Shown here: positions 1 through 8,865 of the stretch, piece by piece
How positions within the stretch are numbered: position 1 is the stretch's first letter
Layout: the number at the start of each line of letters is the position of its first letter
DNA from: an uncultured Microscilla sp.
GTDB lineage: Bacteria > Bacteroidota > Bacteroidia > Cytophagales > Microscillaceae
Assembly: GCF_947493425.1 (NCBI RefSeq)
Contig: NZ_CANLRP010000039.1
Location: 1-52,205 of the forward strand
Direction of reading: 5' to 3'
DNA length: 52,205 bases
Notes under the pieces: generated by a model
Databases searched by the model: none
Seen by the model: the letters and a program-made list of their open reading frames with translations, nothing else
Told to the model about the DNA's origin: nothing
Made by a program: the position numbers and the translations under genes

Positions 1-377
1 AGGGAAGTCAAAAGACTTCTATTCATCAATAGTGTCAAGTCGCCCTGCAGGAAGACTTGACACAGCGGGGAAGTCTCGATCCTTACAGGACAAGCTTTCC
101 TTTCGCATAATACTTGACCAAAGCCTGCATTCGCAGGTTAAAAACCCCGAACTTGTTTTCGAGGGAAGTCAAAAGACTTCTATTCATCAATAGTGTCAAG
201 TCGCCCTGCAGGAAGACTTGACACAGCGGGGAAGTCTCCAGGCTTCCTTTCGCATAGTACTTGATCAAAGCCTGCATTCGCAGGTTAAAAACCCCGAACT
301 TGTTTTCGGGGGAAGTCAAAAGACTTCTATTCATCAATAGTGTCAAGTCGCCCTGCGGGAAGACTTGACACAGCGGG
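1..377. repeat. Tandem block of three inverted-repeat units
   Basis: Three head-to-tail copies begin at about 1, 162 and 309; the third is cut short where the neighbouring gene ends. Each copy carries GAAGTC-AAAA-GACTTC, then GTGTCAAGTC and GACTTGACAC around a GC-rich spacer. The first two also carry CCTGC-ATTC-GCAGG. The copies differ by a 14-nt length change and single substitutions, so they are diverging duplicates. A 125-codon minus-strand frame across them (83-460) is repetitive and overlaps the real gene end, so I do not call it a gene. The block probably continues left of the window. Its function is unknown. Confidence 0.8.
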
Positions 378-380
378 TGG

Positions 381-1184
381 CTACAAATTAGAAGTAAAAA
401 TATAAGGAGCCTCTGCCGATTTGGTAAAAAGCGACGCACAGTTGGCAGGCATTGATTCAAACTCGCTGATAATAAAAATACCTTGCGGCTTAAGGTGTTG
501 GTGCAAATTAGTAATCAGATGTTGTTGGTAGGCAATGTCATAGTATAGCAAGGCATTGCGGCAAATAATGAGGTCGAACTTTGGTGCATTGGCAAGTGGC
601 TGTAATAAATCGTGGACAGCAAACTCTACATAGTTCTTGATGGCAGGTTGCACATAATAGCGATGGTCTTTGTAATGGAAGTACTTTTGCTTGATTGCCT
701 CGCCTACTGATACCAGGTTGCTTTCTATAGCATACCCTGCTTTGGCGGTATCAATGGCTTTTGCCGAAATATCAGTAGCCCAAATATGTACTTTAGCAGG
801 GCAAGGCTCAAGGGTTTGTTGCAATAGTTCGTGAATGGTAATTGCCAACGAAAAAGCTTCATCGCCCAATGAACAGGCCGCCACCCAAATATTAACCGAG
901 GATTGTTTGAGCAAAGCGGGCAAGTATAACTGGCGCAGCAACTCAAACAAACGCGGATTACGAAAATAACGTGTGGCATTATTGAGGCAAGCATTGGTGA
1001 GTTGGGTAAGTGCTGCGGGGTTACTCTTTAAATAGTTAAATAAAGCATTCAAATCATTTGCTCCCACTTTTTGTTGAAAAGCCTTGACCTGAGTCTCTAT
1101 ATAGCTATTTTTAATACCAGACAAGTCATAACCTGCTTGACCTTTCATAAGGTGCACAATCTTTTCCATCTTTATATTATACAA
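381..1184 (-). CDS. cheR: CheR-type protein-glutamate O-methyltransferase
   Basis: Predicted to transfer methyl groups from S-adenosylmethionine to glutamates of chemoreceptors or related signalling proteins in the cytoplasm. The 267-residue protein has the CheR landmarks in order: an N-terminal helical part, YFRNPRLFELL near residue 72, the SAM-binding loop WVAACSLGDEAFSLAI near 99 (family form CSxGEE), ATDIS near 135, and FDLIICRNALLYYD near 205. Length matches the family. The start could also be the Met at residue 6. No receptor, cheA or cheB lies nearby, so it is an orphan. Its stop codon lies only 3 bp from the inverted-repeat block. Confidence 0.85.
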   Translation of the reverse strand: MYNIKMEKIVHLMKGQAGYDLSGIKNSYIETQVKAFQQKVGANDLNALFNYLKSNPAALTQLTNACLNNATRYFRNPRLFELLRQLYLPALLKQSSVNIWVAACSLGDEAFSLAITIHELLQQTLEPCPAKVHIWATDISAKAIDTAKAGYAIESNLVSVGEAIKQKYFHYKDHRYYVQPAIKNYVEFAVHDLLQPLANAPKFDLIICRNALLYYDIAYQQHLITNLHQHLKPQGIFIISEFESMPANCASLFTKSAEAPYIFTSNL

Positions 1185-1304
1185 TTGAAAACAATCAAAT
1201 TACTTCCTTTGTTTTGTATAAAATCCACTCATATTGGTCGGTTTTTGTAGTACTGGCATAATGCTGGCACGTATACCCTTATACGATCACAACTTTATAA
1301 ACAG

Positions 1305-1895
1305 ATGAAACACCTTTTTACAATTATATTAATCACTTTGTTGTTTAGCACAGGCAACGCCCAAAACCTACGCACTGCCCAAGGGGTAAGCTACCTTGAT
1401 GAAACAGAGGCTCAGGTAATATACCTCATGAACGTAGCACGCCATGACGGTAATCAGTTTATCAAAAAATATCTTGACCGATATGTGGCCGACAAGGGTA
1501 TGCAAGGCAACCGATATGTAAAGTCGTTGTACGCCGATTTGCGTAAAACCAAAGGGTTGGCGCCTTTGTTGCCATCCGAAAAGCTCACCAAGGCTGCAGT
1601 GTTCCACGCCAAAGACATGGGTACTACCGGAGAGGTAGGACATAACTCTAGCGATGGAACCAGTTTTGTAAAACGCTTGCGCAGATATGTGTCTGGCGCC
1701 ATTGCCGAAAACTGTTCTTATGGGCACAACGATGCCTTAGGCATTGTATTACAGTTATTGATAGACAACGGTGTACCCTCGTTAGGGCACCGCAAAACCA
1801 TACTTGACCCTACTTATAAATATGTGGGGGTAGCTATAGAGCCTCACAAAAAGTATCGTTATAATTGCGTACAGGATTTTTCAGACAGAAATTAG
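1305..1895 (+). CDS. Secreted CAP-domain (SCP/PR1-like) protein
   Basis: The first 19 residues form a signal peptide ending near GNAQ, so the protein is exported. The rest fits the CAP fold: a helix with LMNVARHDGNQF, then FHAKDMGTTGEVGHNSSDG carrying the conserved His, then IAENCSYG, and a final block with GHRKTILDP, YVGVAIE and NCVQDFS. At 196 residues it is a single CAP domain without cell-wall anchors. Bacterial CAP proteins are widespread but their biochemical role is mostly unknown. It is a single-gene unit followed by a strong hairpin. Confidence 0.8.
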   Translation: MKHLFTIILITLLFSTGNAQNLRTAQGVSYLDETEAQVIYLMNVARHDGNQFIKKYLDRYVADKGMQGNRYVKSLYADLRKTKGLAPLLPSEKLTKAAVFHAKDMGTTGEVGHNSSDGTSFVKRLRRYVSGAIAENCSYGHNDALGIVLQLLIDNGVPSLGHRKTILDPTYKYVGVAIEPHKKYRYNCVQDFSDRN

Positions 1896-1924
1896 TCCAA
1901 CTTACTTATAAATATACACCCCCT

Positions 1925-1951
1925 CCCCCATAAGATGGTTTCTTATGGGGG
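1925..1951. terminator. Bidirectional hairpin terminator
   Basis: CCCCCATAAG and CTTATGGGGG form a perfect 10-bp stem around a 7-nt loop, followed by a T-rich stretch. It sits between the convergent CAP-protein and bshA genes and could end transcription of both. Confidence 0.75.
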
Positions 1952-2042
1952 TTATTTGTTTATTGAGTGTTTATAATAAGCCATTGTTGCTTTTACAAAC
2001 ATTTAATTCATCATATAAAACAGCTTGCTCACAACATCACTG

Positions 2043-3182
2043 TTACACTTTTGCTCCCTTTACCTTTTCAACTATTTTGTGGTAATAGTCTTCATACAAA
2101 GGTAAAATCTGGCTTAGGTCAAAATCTTTAGCTCTTGCCAGGGCGTTGGCTTTAAATGAGGGCAGGTTATCGTCATTTAAGACAAAAAGGGCATTTTTTG
2201 CCATATCTTCTACATCGCCTATTTTACTGATAAATCCTGTTTTGCCGTGTATATTCACTTCAGGTATTCCACCTGCGTCTGACGATACCACAGGTACTTC
2301 ACAAGCCATGGCTTCCAGCGCAGCAAGCCCAAAGCTTTCCTTTTCTGAAGGCATTAAAAACAAGTCAGACACCGAGAGTACTTCCTCTACGGCGTCTATC
2401 TTACCTATAAAACTCACATCTTCGCAAGTGCCCAATTCACGACAAAGTGCTTCCATGCTGCTACGCTCCGGACCATCACCTACCAACAACAACTTGGCAG
2501 GTATTTCTTGCACTACCTTGCTAAAGGTATGTAGTACATCTTCTATGCGTTTTACCTTGCGAAAGTTAGAGGTGTGTACCAGTAGCTTTTCGCCGTGAGG
2601 ACAAATAGCTCTTTTAAAATGTTCTTTCTTTTGTTTCTTGAACCGTTCGAGGTCTATAAAGTTAGGAATCACCTCAATACCATTGCGTATTTTAAAATGG
2701 TTGTAGGTATCTTCGCGCAAGCTTTCAGACACAGCAGTTACTCCGTCCGACTCGTTGATGCTGAGCGTAACCACCGGGGCAAATGAAGGGTCTTTGCCTA
2801 CCAAAGTAATATCGGTACCGTGCAAGGTGGTAATCACAGGAATACTAATGCCTTCTGATTTAAGGATTTGCTTTGCCATATATGCCGCCGATGCATGAGG
2901 GATGGCATAGTGTACATGAAGCAAGTCCAGTTTTTCGTATTTCACTACATTGACCATTTTGCTGGTCAATGCCAACTCGTAAGGACGATACTGAAATAGT
3001 GGATAATTGGGGATGTATACCTGGTGATAGAAAAGATTTTCGTTGAAGAAATCGAGACGAACAGGTTGTGAGTAAGTAATAAAATGAACCTTATGCCCTT
3101 TTTGAGCAAGCGCCTTACCCAGTTCAGTAGCTACTACACCACTCCCACCAAAGGTGGGGTAACAAACAATGCCTATATTCAT
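2043..3182 (-). CDS. bshA: N-acetyl-alpha-D-glucosaminyl L-malate synthase
   Basis: Joins UDP-GlcNAc and L-malate in the first step of bacillithiol synthesis in the cytoplasm. It is a GT4 glycosyltransferase with the BshA signature MNIGIVCYPTFGGSGVVATE at its N terminus, the LHVHYAIPHASAAYMAK segment, VGDGPERS in the nucleotide-binding half, and the retaining-GT4 motif ESFGLAALEAMACEVPVVSS. I chose the start at 3182 because MNIGIVCYPTFGG is the conserved family N terminus; an in-frame ATG 15 codons upstream adds unrelated residues. The resulting 379 aa is the usual family length. No other bsh gene is nearby. Confidence 0.92.
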   Translation of the reverse strand: MNIGIVCYPTFGGSGVVATELGKALAQKGHKVHFITYSQPVRLDFFNENLFYHQVYIPNYPLFQYRPYELALTSKMVNVVKYEKLDLLHVHYAIPHASAAYMAKQILKSEGISIPVITTLHGTDITLVGKDPSFAPVVTLSINESDGVTAVSESLREDTYNHFKIRNGIEVIPNFIDLERFKKQKKEHFKRAICPHGEKLLVHTSNFRKVKRIEDVLHTFSKVVQEIPAKLLLVGDGPERSSMEALCRELGTCEDVSFIGKIDAVEEVLSVSDLFLMPSEKESFGLAALEAMACEVPVVSSDAGGIPEVNIHGKTGFISKIGDVEDMAKNALFVLNDDNLPSFKANALARAKDFDLSQILPLYEDYYHKIVEKVKGAKV

Positions 3183-3314
3183 TTGTGTTAAAATTTCGAC
3201 GGTTAGGGTAGGCTTAAAGCATTGCATCTCTTTGCAAAAAAAGGGACAACATTATATGTGTATTAAACCTGCCCTTGTATAGAACCTGTGTGATAGGTTA
3301 ACAGCTTATTGCTT

Positions 3315-3484
3315 TTAAGGGAGCAATTAAAAAATAGGATACCCTTTCTTTGTTAGCTATTTTATTCTGAGACGCGGCACTTTTTAATGTCATAGCAGAG
3401 CTACGGCTGCAAAAAGTAACAAAGTCTTGGGGCAAAAGAGCAGCTACAAAATGGGTAGGTTATTTCTTGTTTGCTCCCTAATAA
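3315..3484. repeat. MITE-like palindromic element, GGGAGCAA-end type
   Basis: The ends read TTTTAAGGGAGCAA near 3313 and TTGCTCCCTAATAA near 3484. Similarity between the two arms continues inward for about 30 bp with few mismatches. The centre is a second palindrome at 3379-3417: ACTTTTT, TAGC, GCTA, AAAAAGT. It lies in the gene-free gap between bshA and the MaoC gene and has no coding capacity. It resembles the elements at 8561 and 34567 in size and layout but has different end sequences. Confidence 0.6.
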
Positions 3485-3656
3485 CAAAAGTGTAATGGAA
3501 GCTGTTTCAAACCTCAATAAATTTGTATTTACTACAAATAAACTACATTTCGATTTAAAAATGTTTAACGGAAGGAGAGAATGGCTGTTAAAATACTGTT
3601 AAACCACTGGTTAGTAGGTTTTTACTTCTCAAATGTAGGATATCGCCTGGCTGCAA

Positions 3657-4079
3657 CTAAGCTTCGCGGCGGGGGGCAATGATTTCACTCTTGCCATCAA
3701 GTACAATTTTACCCTGTGAATTGACACACTTGGCATATAAGTGAACAATACCATTGCGGCGTTTTACTTCTTTACTCATCACTTTTACAGTGACAACTAC
3801 TTTATCGCCCAGGTATACCGGACGTAGAAAACGCACTTCTTGTGAACTATAAATAGCACCATTGCCAGCAAACTTAAATAGAGTAGCCGATATGAGGCTG
3901 GCAAGTAATGCTCCATGCACAATTCTAGATTTGAATTGAGTTGTCTTAGCAAATTCTTCATCTAAGTGCAGCGGGTTATTATCACCCGATATTTCTGCAA
4001 AGTGTCTGACCATATCTTCGGTTATTACTCTTTCAAAAGATTCTGTTTCATCCAGATTAATATCTTCGTATAATCTCAT
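3657..4079 (-). CDS. MaoC-family (R)-specific enoyl-CoA hydratase
   Basis: A 140-residue single hot-dog protein. SGDNNPLHLDEEFA near residue 32 holds the catalytic Asp and His of the hydratase 2 motif and is followed by the conserved segment FKSRIVHGALLASLIS. Family members such as PhaJ hydrate trans-2-enoyl-CoA to (R)-3-hydroxyacyl-CoA in beta-oxidation or polyhydroxyalkanoate supply. The conserved catalytic pair makes an active enzyme likely. Which acyl-CoA it prefers cannot be read from sequence. It is monocistronic here, with 190 bp before the next gene. Confidence 0.85.
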   Translation of the reverse strand: MRLYEDINLDETESFERVITEDMVRHFAEISGDNNPLHLDEEFAKTTQFKSRIVHGALLASLISATLFKFAGNGAIYSSQEVRFLRPVYLGDKVVVTVKVMSKEVKRRNGIVHLYAKCVNSQGKIVLDGKSEIIAPRREA

Positions 4080-4271
4080 ATATCTATTGAATTAATAATG
4101 TTGTTATGAACTGAAACAAATTAAACCATTTTGTTTATAAAAATATATTGGGCTCAACTATTTTAAATGCCAACATATTTGAAACTTGCCTACAAATATA
4201 TTGTAGTGCAATGCAACTATCATAATATTTTGTCGAAAGATATGAGATACTTTAAGGTTAAATAAGAAATG

Positions 4272-6260
4272 TTAGAGTTTAATCCCCACTATAGTAATGT
4301 CATCGCGTTGGGGTACTGCATCTACCATGTGCTGTTCCAGCTCATTATTTAGCGCCTTTTTTTGTTGCCCAAGCGGCATTCTTGCAATGGTCTCTATGAA
4401 CGTATACAACCTTTGTCGGCTGTACTTTTCTCGCTGTGGATTGTGTTGGTCGGCGTAGCCATCAGTAGTGAGGTATAAAACGGTGTTTTCGGGCAATATG
4501 ACCTGGTGGTTGAGAAATGGGCGATTTTCGTAGTGATGTACCCCACCAATTGAACGTTTTGTGCCTTTGATAATATGTAGCGTGGTGGGTTCTTTGTTAG
4601 CAGTGATTTGTTTTTCGATGGTAGCTACTGTTGCATTGTATGCAGATACATCTGTTTCTTTTGTTGGGTTGTTTAGCAGTTCAGGTTCTACAGAAGCAAC
4701 AGAATACAACAACGGGCGGCGGGCTCCAGCAAAAGTAACTTTTTTGCAACGCGGACTTTGAGGCAATTGCTCTATGAGACAAAGGCACACATCCATGCCA
4801 TCATCGTTTTTCTTTTGGGCTTGTCGCAAAGCCGTTCTTATCTCCAGGTGGAGCACCTCTAAAATCAATGCGGGCTCTTCCACATTTTTTTCGTTTACAA
4901 TCTCGTTGAGCAATGTATTGCCAATCATGCTCATAAATGCCCCTGGTACTCCATGCCCCGTACAGTCTACCACCGCCACAAAAGTTTTATTGCCTCGTTG
5001 CAATAGCCAGTAAAAATCGCCTGATACTACCTGCTGGGCAAGAAAAAGCACAAAATAGTCTTTAAATACATTTTCAAATTCGTGGTATTCAGGCAAAATC
5101 GCTTGCTGTATTTGTTTGGCATAACGCAGGCTATCCATCAACAAGGCTTGCTTCTCCTCTACTTTGGCAGACTTTTGTTTGATCTCATCCATAGTAAAAT
5201 GTACTGTATCCAGCATATAGGCAAAATCTTTAGACAACAACCCTATCTCATCTTTAGTATCAAACCTAAGCAAGCTACGGTCGTGAGAAAAACCACTACG
5301 GATCACTTCGCCTATTGATGCCGATAGTTGTCTGATGGGGCGGCTCAGCATGCGGGTAATGGTGTATCCCAATAGCACAATCAACCCCACGCAAAATGCC
5401 ATAATCAGCACCAATGTGGCGGTAATTTGTCGCTCCAGACGGTGTGACCTCTGCCGCACTACCTGATTGAGTGTAGCCAGGTTGGAGTTCATCGCTTTGG
5501 CAAGTAGCTTAAGTTGTTGCCTTAACCCCATATTATTTCTAAAACCAATGGCTGCTTCAGCAGCAGTCAATTTGTCAAACAGCTCCAGATAGTTTTGTAA
5601 ATCCAACGTAAGCTGATACTTTACCTTTGTAGGCCAAACCTCTTTTTTTACAATGCCTTGTAATGCCTTCACTGCTTTTTTTACCTTGGCAATGTACATA
5701 GGTTGCTTTCGCAAAATAAAATCTTTTTCATAGCGCCTAATCATCAATATATGGCTTTGGTCGTATAAATGAACCTTGCTGGAGTCTTCGGCCTGGTGAA
5801 TGTATTGCCGCATTTTACCTTCAATTCCGTAGTTTTTAAAACCGCGAAACTGAATAAGGGTGATAATATTACTAAAAATAGTATCATACCGTTGGTACTG
5901 GGCAACAATGTCTTCAATATTATTGGCTACTTCGGTAGAAGCAAGCTCATGGGTTTTTGCCAGGTTTTTTAGGTCTGTGCGCACCCGGTCTACCAGCGAG
6001 TCGCGTTGAGTAAGGTAAGTACTTTGATGGGTTTTGTAAAACTGAGGGTTGATGATTTCATCTTTAAAAAACTCGCTCTCTAAACGGCTGATAATTTGAG
6101 TATTTAAATTAATATTTTGTAGGCGGGCTGCAATGGCATCAATCGTATCTTTACGTTTGTCGAACCAAAAATTGGTCAATATAATGGTAAAGGTGAGCAC
6201 CAAAAATATGGCGAAATAAAACAGTAGTTTTGACCTGATGGTGTGAAATTGCTTAAACAC
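4272..6260 (-). CDS. Membrane HAMP-SpoIIE (PP2C-type) serine phosphatase
   Basis: A 662-residue membrane signalling phosphatase. Transmembrane helix 1 is at about residues 12-31. A mostly helical sensor of about 250 residues follows, with the segment RRYEKDFILRK. Transmembrane helix 2 is near 280-302, then a HAMP linker (RPIRQLSASI, DEIGLLSKDF), a short coiled coil, and a C-terminal SpoIIE phosphatase. Metal-binding motifs are intact: VSGDFYW, VVDCTGHGVPGAF, LTTDGYADQ and RDDITIVG. SpoIIE-type enzymes usually dephosphorylate anti-sigma-factor antagonists. No such partner lies nearby. Compared with its neighbouring paralogue it has about 40 extra residues inside the phosphatase domain, before KGTKRSIGG. 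Confidence 0.88.
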   Translation of the reverse strand: MFKQFHTIRSKLLFYFAIFLVLTFTIILTNFWFDKRKDTIDAIAARLQNINLNTQIISRLESEFFKDEIINPQFYKTHQSTYLTQRDSLVDRVRTDLKNLAKTHELASTEVANNIEDIVAQYQRYDTIFSNIITLIQFRGFKNYGIEGKMRQYIHQAEDSSKVHLYDQSHILMIRRYEKDFILRKQPMYIAKVKKAVKALQGIVKKEVWPTKVKYQLTLDLQNYLELFDKLTAAEAAIGFRNNMGLRQQLKLLAKAMNSNLATLNQVVRQRSHRLERQITATLVLIMAFCVGLIVLLGYTITRMLSRPIRQLSASIGEVIRSGFSHDRSLLRFDTKDEIGLLSKDFAYMLDTVHFTMDEIKQKSAKVEEKQALLMDSLRYAKQIQQAILPEYHEFENVFKDYFVLFLAQQVVSGDFYWLLQRGNKTFVAVVDCTGHGVPGAFMSMIGNTLLNEIVNEKNVEEPALILEVLHLEIRTALRQAQKKNDDGMDVCLCLIEQLPQSPRCKKVTFAGARRPLLYSVASVEPELLNNPTKETDVSAYNATVATIEKQITANKEPTTLHIIKGTKRSIGGVHHYENRPFLNHQVILPENTVLYLTTDGYADQHNPQREKYSRQRLYTFIETIARMPLGQQKKALNNELEQHMVDAVPQRDDITIVGIKL

Positions 6261-6555
6261 GACTTAAATTGTTTGGTTGGTTCTTATCCTAAATGAACTC
6301 CATGCTTTTCAACAAAAGTAGTGCAAACAACCTTATTTTTTTTTAAGCCAATGTTATACAATTATTAAGGTAAAACATATAATAGAGTGCTTCTTTGCCG
6401 CCTTTAACAAACTTACTTGCTTTGGGACAAGCCATCAAAAGATTTTTTTTAAAAAAATGCTTGAATTATTTGGTTTGCCTGGCAGTAACCAAATCTTTGC
6501 CAGGTAAAATACCAAAATACGGAAAAAGCAGGTTGTGTTAAGCCAATAAGAAGTT

Positions 6556-8424
6556 TTACAACTGAACCCCCACTATGGTAATGTCATCGCGTTGGTGTAC
6601 ATTGCCCTGCATATGCTCTTTGAGCACTTGTGTGTAATGGTTGACTTGATCGGGCATGGGCAAATGGGCGTGTTGTTTTACCATTTCCATGAGGCGTAAC
6701 TTACCAAATTTTTTACGGTTTACATCGTGCTGATCATTGAAGCCATCAGTAGTGAGGTAAAGCTTGCTACCAGATGGTAAGGTAAAAGAATGATTGTCGA
6801 AAGGACGGTACTTACTTTGCCCACCAATAGAGCGTTTGGTAGCTTTTATCTCGGTAAGCTCCCCTTCATTAAAATACCACAATGGGCGTTTGGCTCCTGC
6901 ATACACCACCTTTACCTCCTGGTTGGGTTGGTTAAGCCCCTCCATCATACACAAGCAAACATCCATACCATCATCATTTTTGTATTTTTCCTGATGCAGT
7001 GCAATCTTTACCTCTATGTGTAGTTCTTCTAAAATTTCAGCAGGGTTTTGTGAGTGATTTTCTTTTACAATTTTATTTAGCAGTGTATTGCCAATCATAC
7101 TCATAAATGCCCCTGGCACCCCGTGTCCGGTACAATCAACCACCGCCAAAAACACCCGATGTTCGGTAACGCTCAACCAGTAAAAATCACCCGAAACCAA
7201 ATCGGCAGGTTTGTACATCACAAAAAAATCTTTAAAAACCGATTGCAGCTCCTCCTTTTCGGGCAAAATAGCCCGCTGAATTTGTTCCGCATAACGAATG
7301 CTATCCATCAATAACCGCTGTTTTTGCTCCAGGTTGCTCGACTTGGTTTTTATTTCGCTAATGTAGTCGTGCATACGCTTAAGCATAAAAGCAAAATCTG
7401 CTGATAGTTTACCTACTTCGTCTTTTTGCTTGATTTCTATGAAGGGTACTTGAGTAGAAAAATCTTTGCTTACAATTTCGTGAATAGAATTAGAGAGTAA
7501 CCTTACCGGGCGGCTCAAGATATGGATAAGTCGGCTGCTAAATAAAATAAATGATATTAAAAACAACACAAGGGCTACCCAATTGCTCCGTTGAATATTG
7601 GCATGAATGTATTCAGTTTCTATGAGCATCATCCGGTTGATCTGGCTAATGCTGCTTTTAATCACTTCAAACGAATCGTTCAATTCTTTGCGTAAGCCAC
7701 TACGGTTGTCAAACCCTATTTTTTCTTCTATGCCTACCAGTTCCAGAAAAGTGACCCTATACTTTTCGAGCAAATTAAATAAGGCATTTTTTTTTGTTTC
7801 GACCTGTACTTTTTGTTCAATCTCTTTTTTTAGTTCTTTACTGATAGAGTCTACCTGTTGTACATAATCCAGGTCTTTTCTTATAATAAAGTCTTTTTCA
7901 TAACGGCGTGCCATCAATAATGTGGTCAGGTCTTTACTATAGCCTGATACTTCAATAGCGTGGATATAACGCCGCATTTGTCCTTCAAGACCCGCATCTT
8001 TAAAGCCCTTTTTTTTAATGAGCTGGATCATTTGCCTAAAATTACGTTCATACTTTACCAGTTCACTTTTAATAGTGGTAACTGCTTTATCTAGCCCCTG
8101 TGAAGTAGTATGAGATGTTTGGGCAAGTTGGTCGATGTTTTGGAGTACTTTGGTAACAATGCTGTCTCTTTTGGTAAGGTATGCGCTGTAGCGCAGCTTG
8201 TAGAAATCGTGGTTAGTAATTTCGTTTTCCAGAAAATCGCGTTCCAACCCACCAATAGTCAATATTTGCAAGTTGATTTTGGCCAGCCCCATGTCTATTT
8301 GCTCAATACTGCTCTCCTTGGTATCAATCCATAGATTGTAGCCAATAAAAGACACAATAATGAGAAAGAACCCTGAAAAATATACAAATAACTTAGCCCT
8401 TATAGAGCGGAAAGCAATTTTCAT
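6556..8424 (-). CDS. Membrane HAMP-SpoIIE (PP2C-type) serine phosphatase, paralogue
   Basis: This 622-residue protein has the same layout as the downstream neighbour: transmembrane helix, helical sensor with RRYEKDFIIRKDLDY, second transmembrane helix near 282-302, HAMP (RPVRLLSNSI) and SpoIIE phosphatase with VSGDFYW, VVDCTGHGVPGAF, LTTDGFNDQ and RDDITIVGVQL. The two genes share orientation and are separated by 295 bp, so they come from a tandem duplication. Their phosphatase ends are much more alike than their sensors, which suggests different inputs to similar outputs. Confidence 0.88.
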   Translation of the reverse strand: MKIAFRSIRAKLFVYFSGFFLIIVSFIGYNLWIDTKESSIEQIDMGLAKINLQILTIGGLERDFLENEITNHDFYKLRYSAYLTKRDSIVTKVLQNIDQLAQTSHTTSQGLDKAVTTIKSELVKYERNFRQMIQLIKKKGFKDAGLEGQMRRYIHAIEVSGYSKDLTTLLMARRYEKDFIIRKDLDYVQQVDSISKELKKEIEQKVQVETKKNALFNLLEKYRVTFLELVGIEEKIGFDNRSGLRKELNDSFEVIKSSISQINRMMLIETEYIHANIQRSNWVALVLFLISFILFSSRLIHILSRPVRLLSNSIHEIVSKDFSTQVPFIEIKQKDEVGKLSADFAFMLKRMHDYISEIKTKSSNLEQKQRLLMDSIRYAEQIQRAILPEKEELQSVFKDFFVMYKPADLVSGDFYWLSVTEHRVFLAVVDCTGHGVPGAFMSMIGNTLLNKIVKENHSQNPAEILEELHIEVKIALHQEKYKNDDGMDVCLCMMEGLNQPNQEVKVVYAGAKRPLWYFNEGELTEIKATKRSIGGQSKYRPFDNHSFTLPSGSKLYLTTDGFNDQHDVNRKKFGKLRLMEMVKQHAHLPMPDQVNHYTQVLKEHMQGNVHQRDDITIVGVQL

Positions 8425-8560
8425 TGTGTAATGATATAGTATTTATTTTTTTATGTATTAGAATTTTAGGGCTTTTTTAAAATTAGCCGAAAAGGCTGAG
8501 CCCTCCGAACTTAATTCGTAGGATTTAGAAACTTGCCTTTGATAAAAAGCACCTCTAAGC

Positions 8561-8727
8561 CTTAGGAATTGTTCAAAAATAAATTTACACTCTGAGGGAT
8601 GATTTTTCGCCTTGATACTTCGTTATTTTTATTGCCCGTAGCGCTGCTATGGGCGCAAAAAATAGCCTCGTCTCAAAACAAAACCTCTACCTCAAGAATG
8701 GTAATTTAATTTCTCACCATTCCTTAG
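8561..8727. repeat. MITE-like palindromic element, GGAATGGT-end type, copy 1
   Basis: A 167-bp non-coding element. The left end begins CTTAGGAATTGTTC and continues AAAAATAAATTTACA; the right end is the imperfect reverse complement, ending CACCATTCCTTAG. An inner palindrome at 8624-8664 has TATTTTT, CCCGTAGC, GCTATGGG and AAAAAATA. The copy at 34567-34731 has nearly the same ends. It lies in the gene-free gap upstream of the LRR gene. Confidence 0.7.
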
Positions 8728-8865
8728 CAAAAAGTTGTTTTCTATCTATTCCTTAAAAAAAACAGAATAAAAAATTGTGTACCAAAACTATGCTACCTAT
8801 TTTCCATTGGAATAAAGCCGATGTATGATTTTACTTAACTATGTGTAATTTAAAGCTCCACTAAT

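Noticed and set aside
83-460. 125-codon minus-strand frame at the window start
   Set aside because: It is made of the tandem repeat units read in one frame, has internal repetition (MNRSLLTS twice) and overlaps the end of the well-supported cheR gene.
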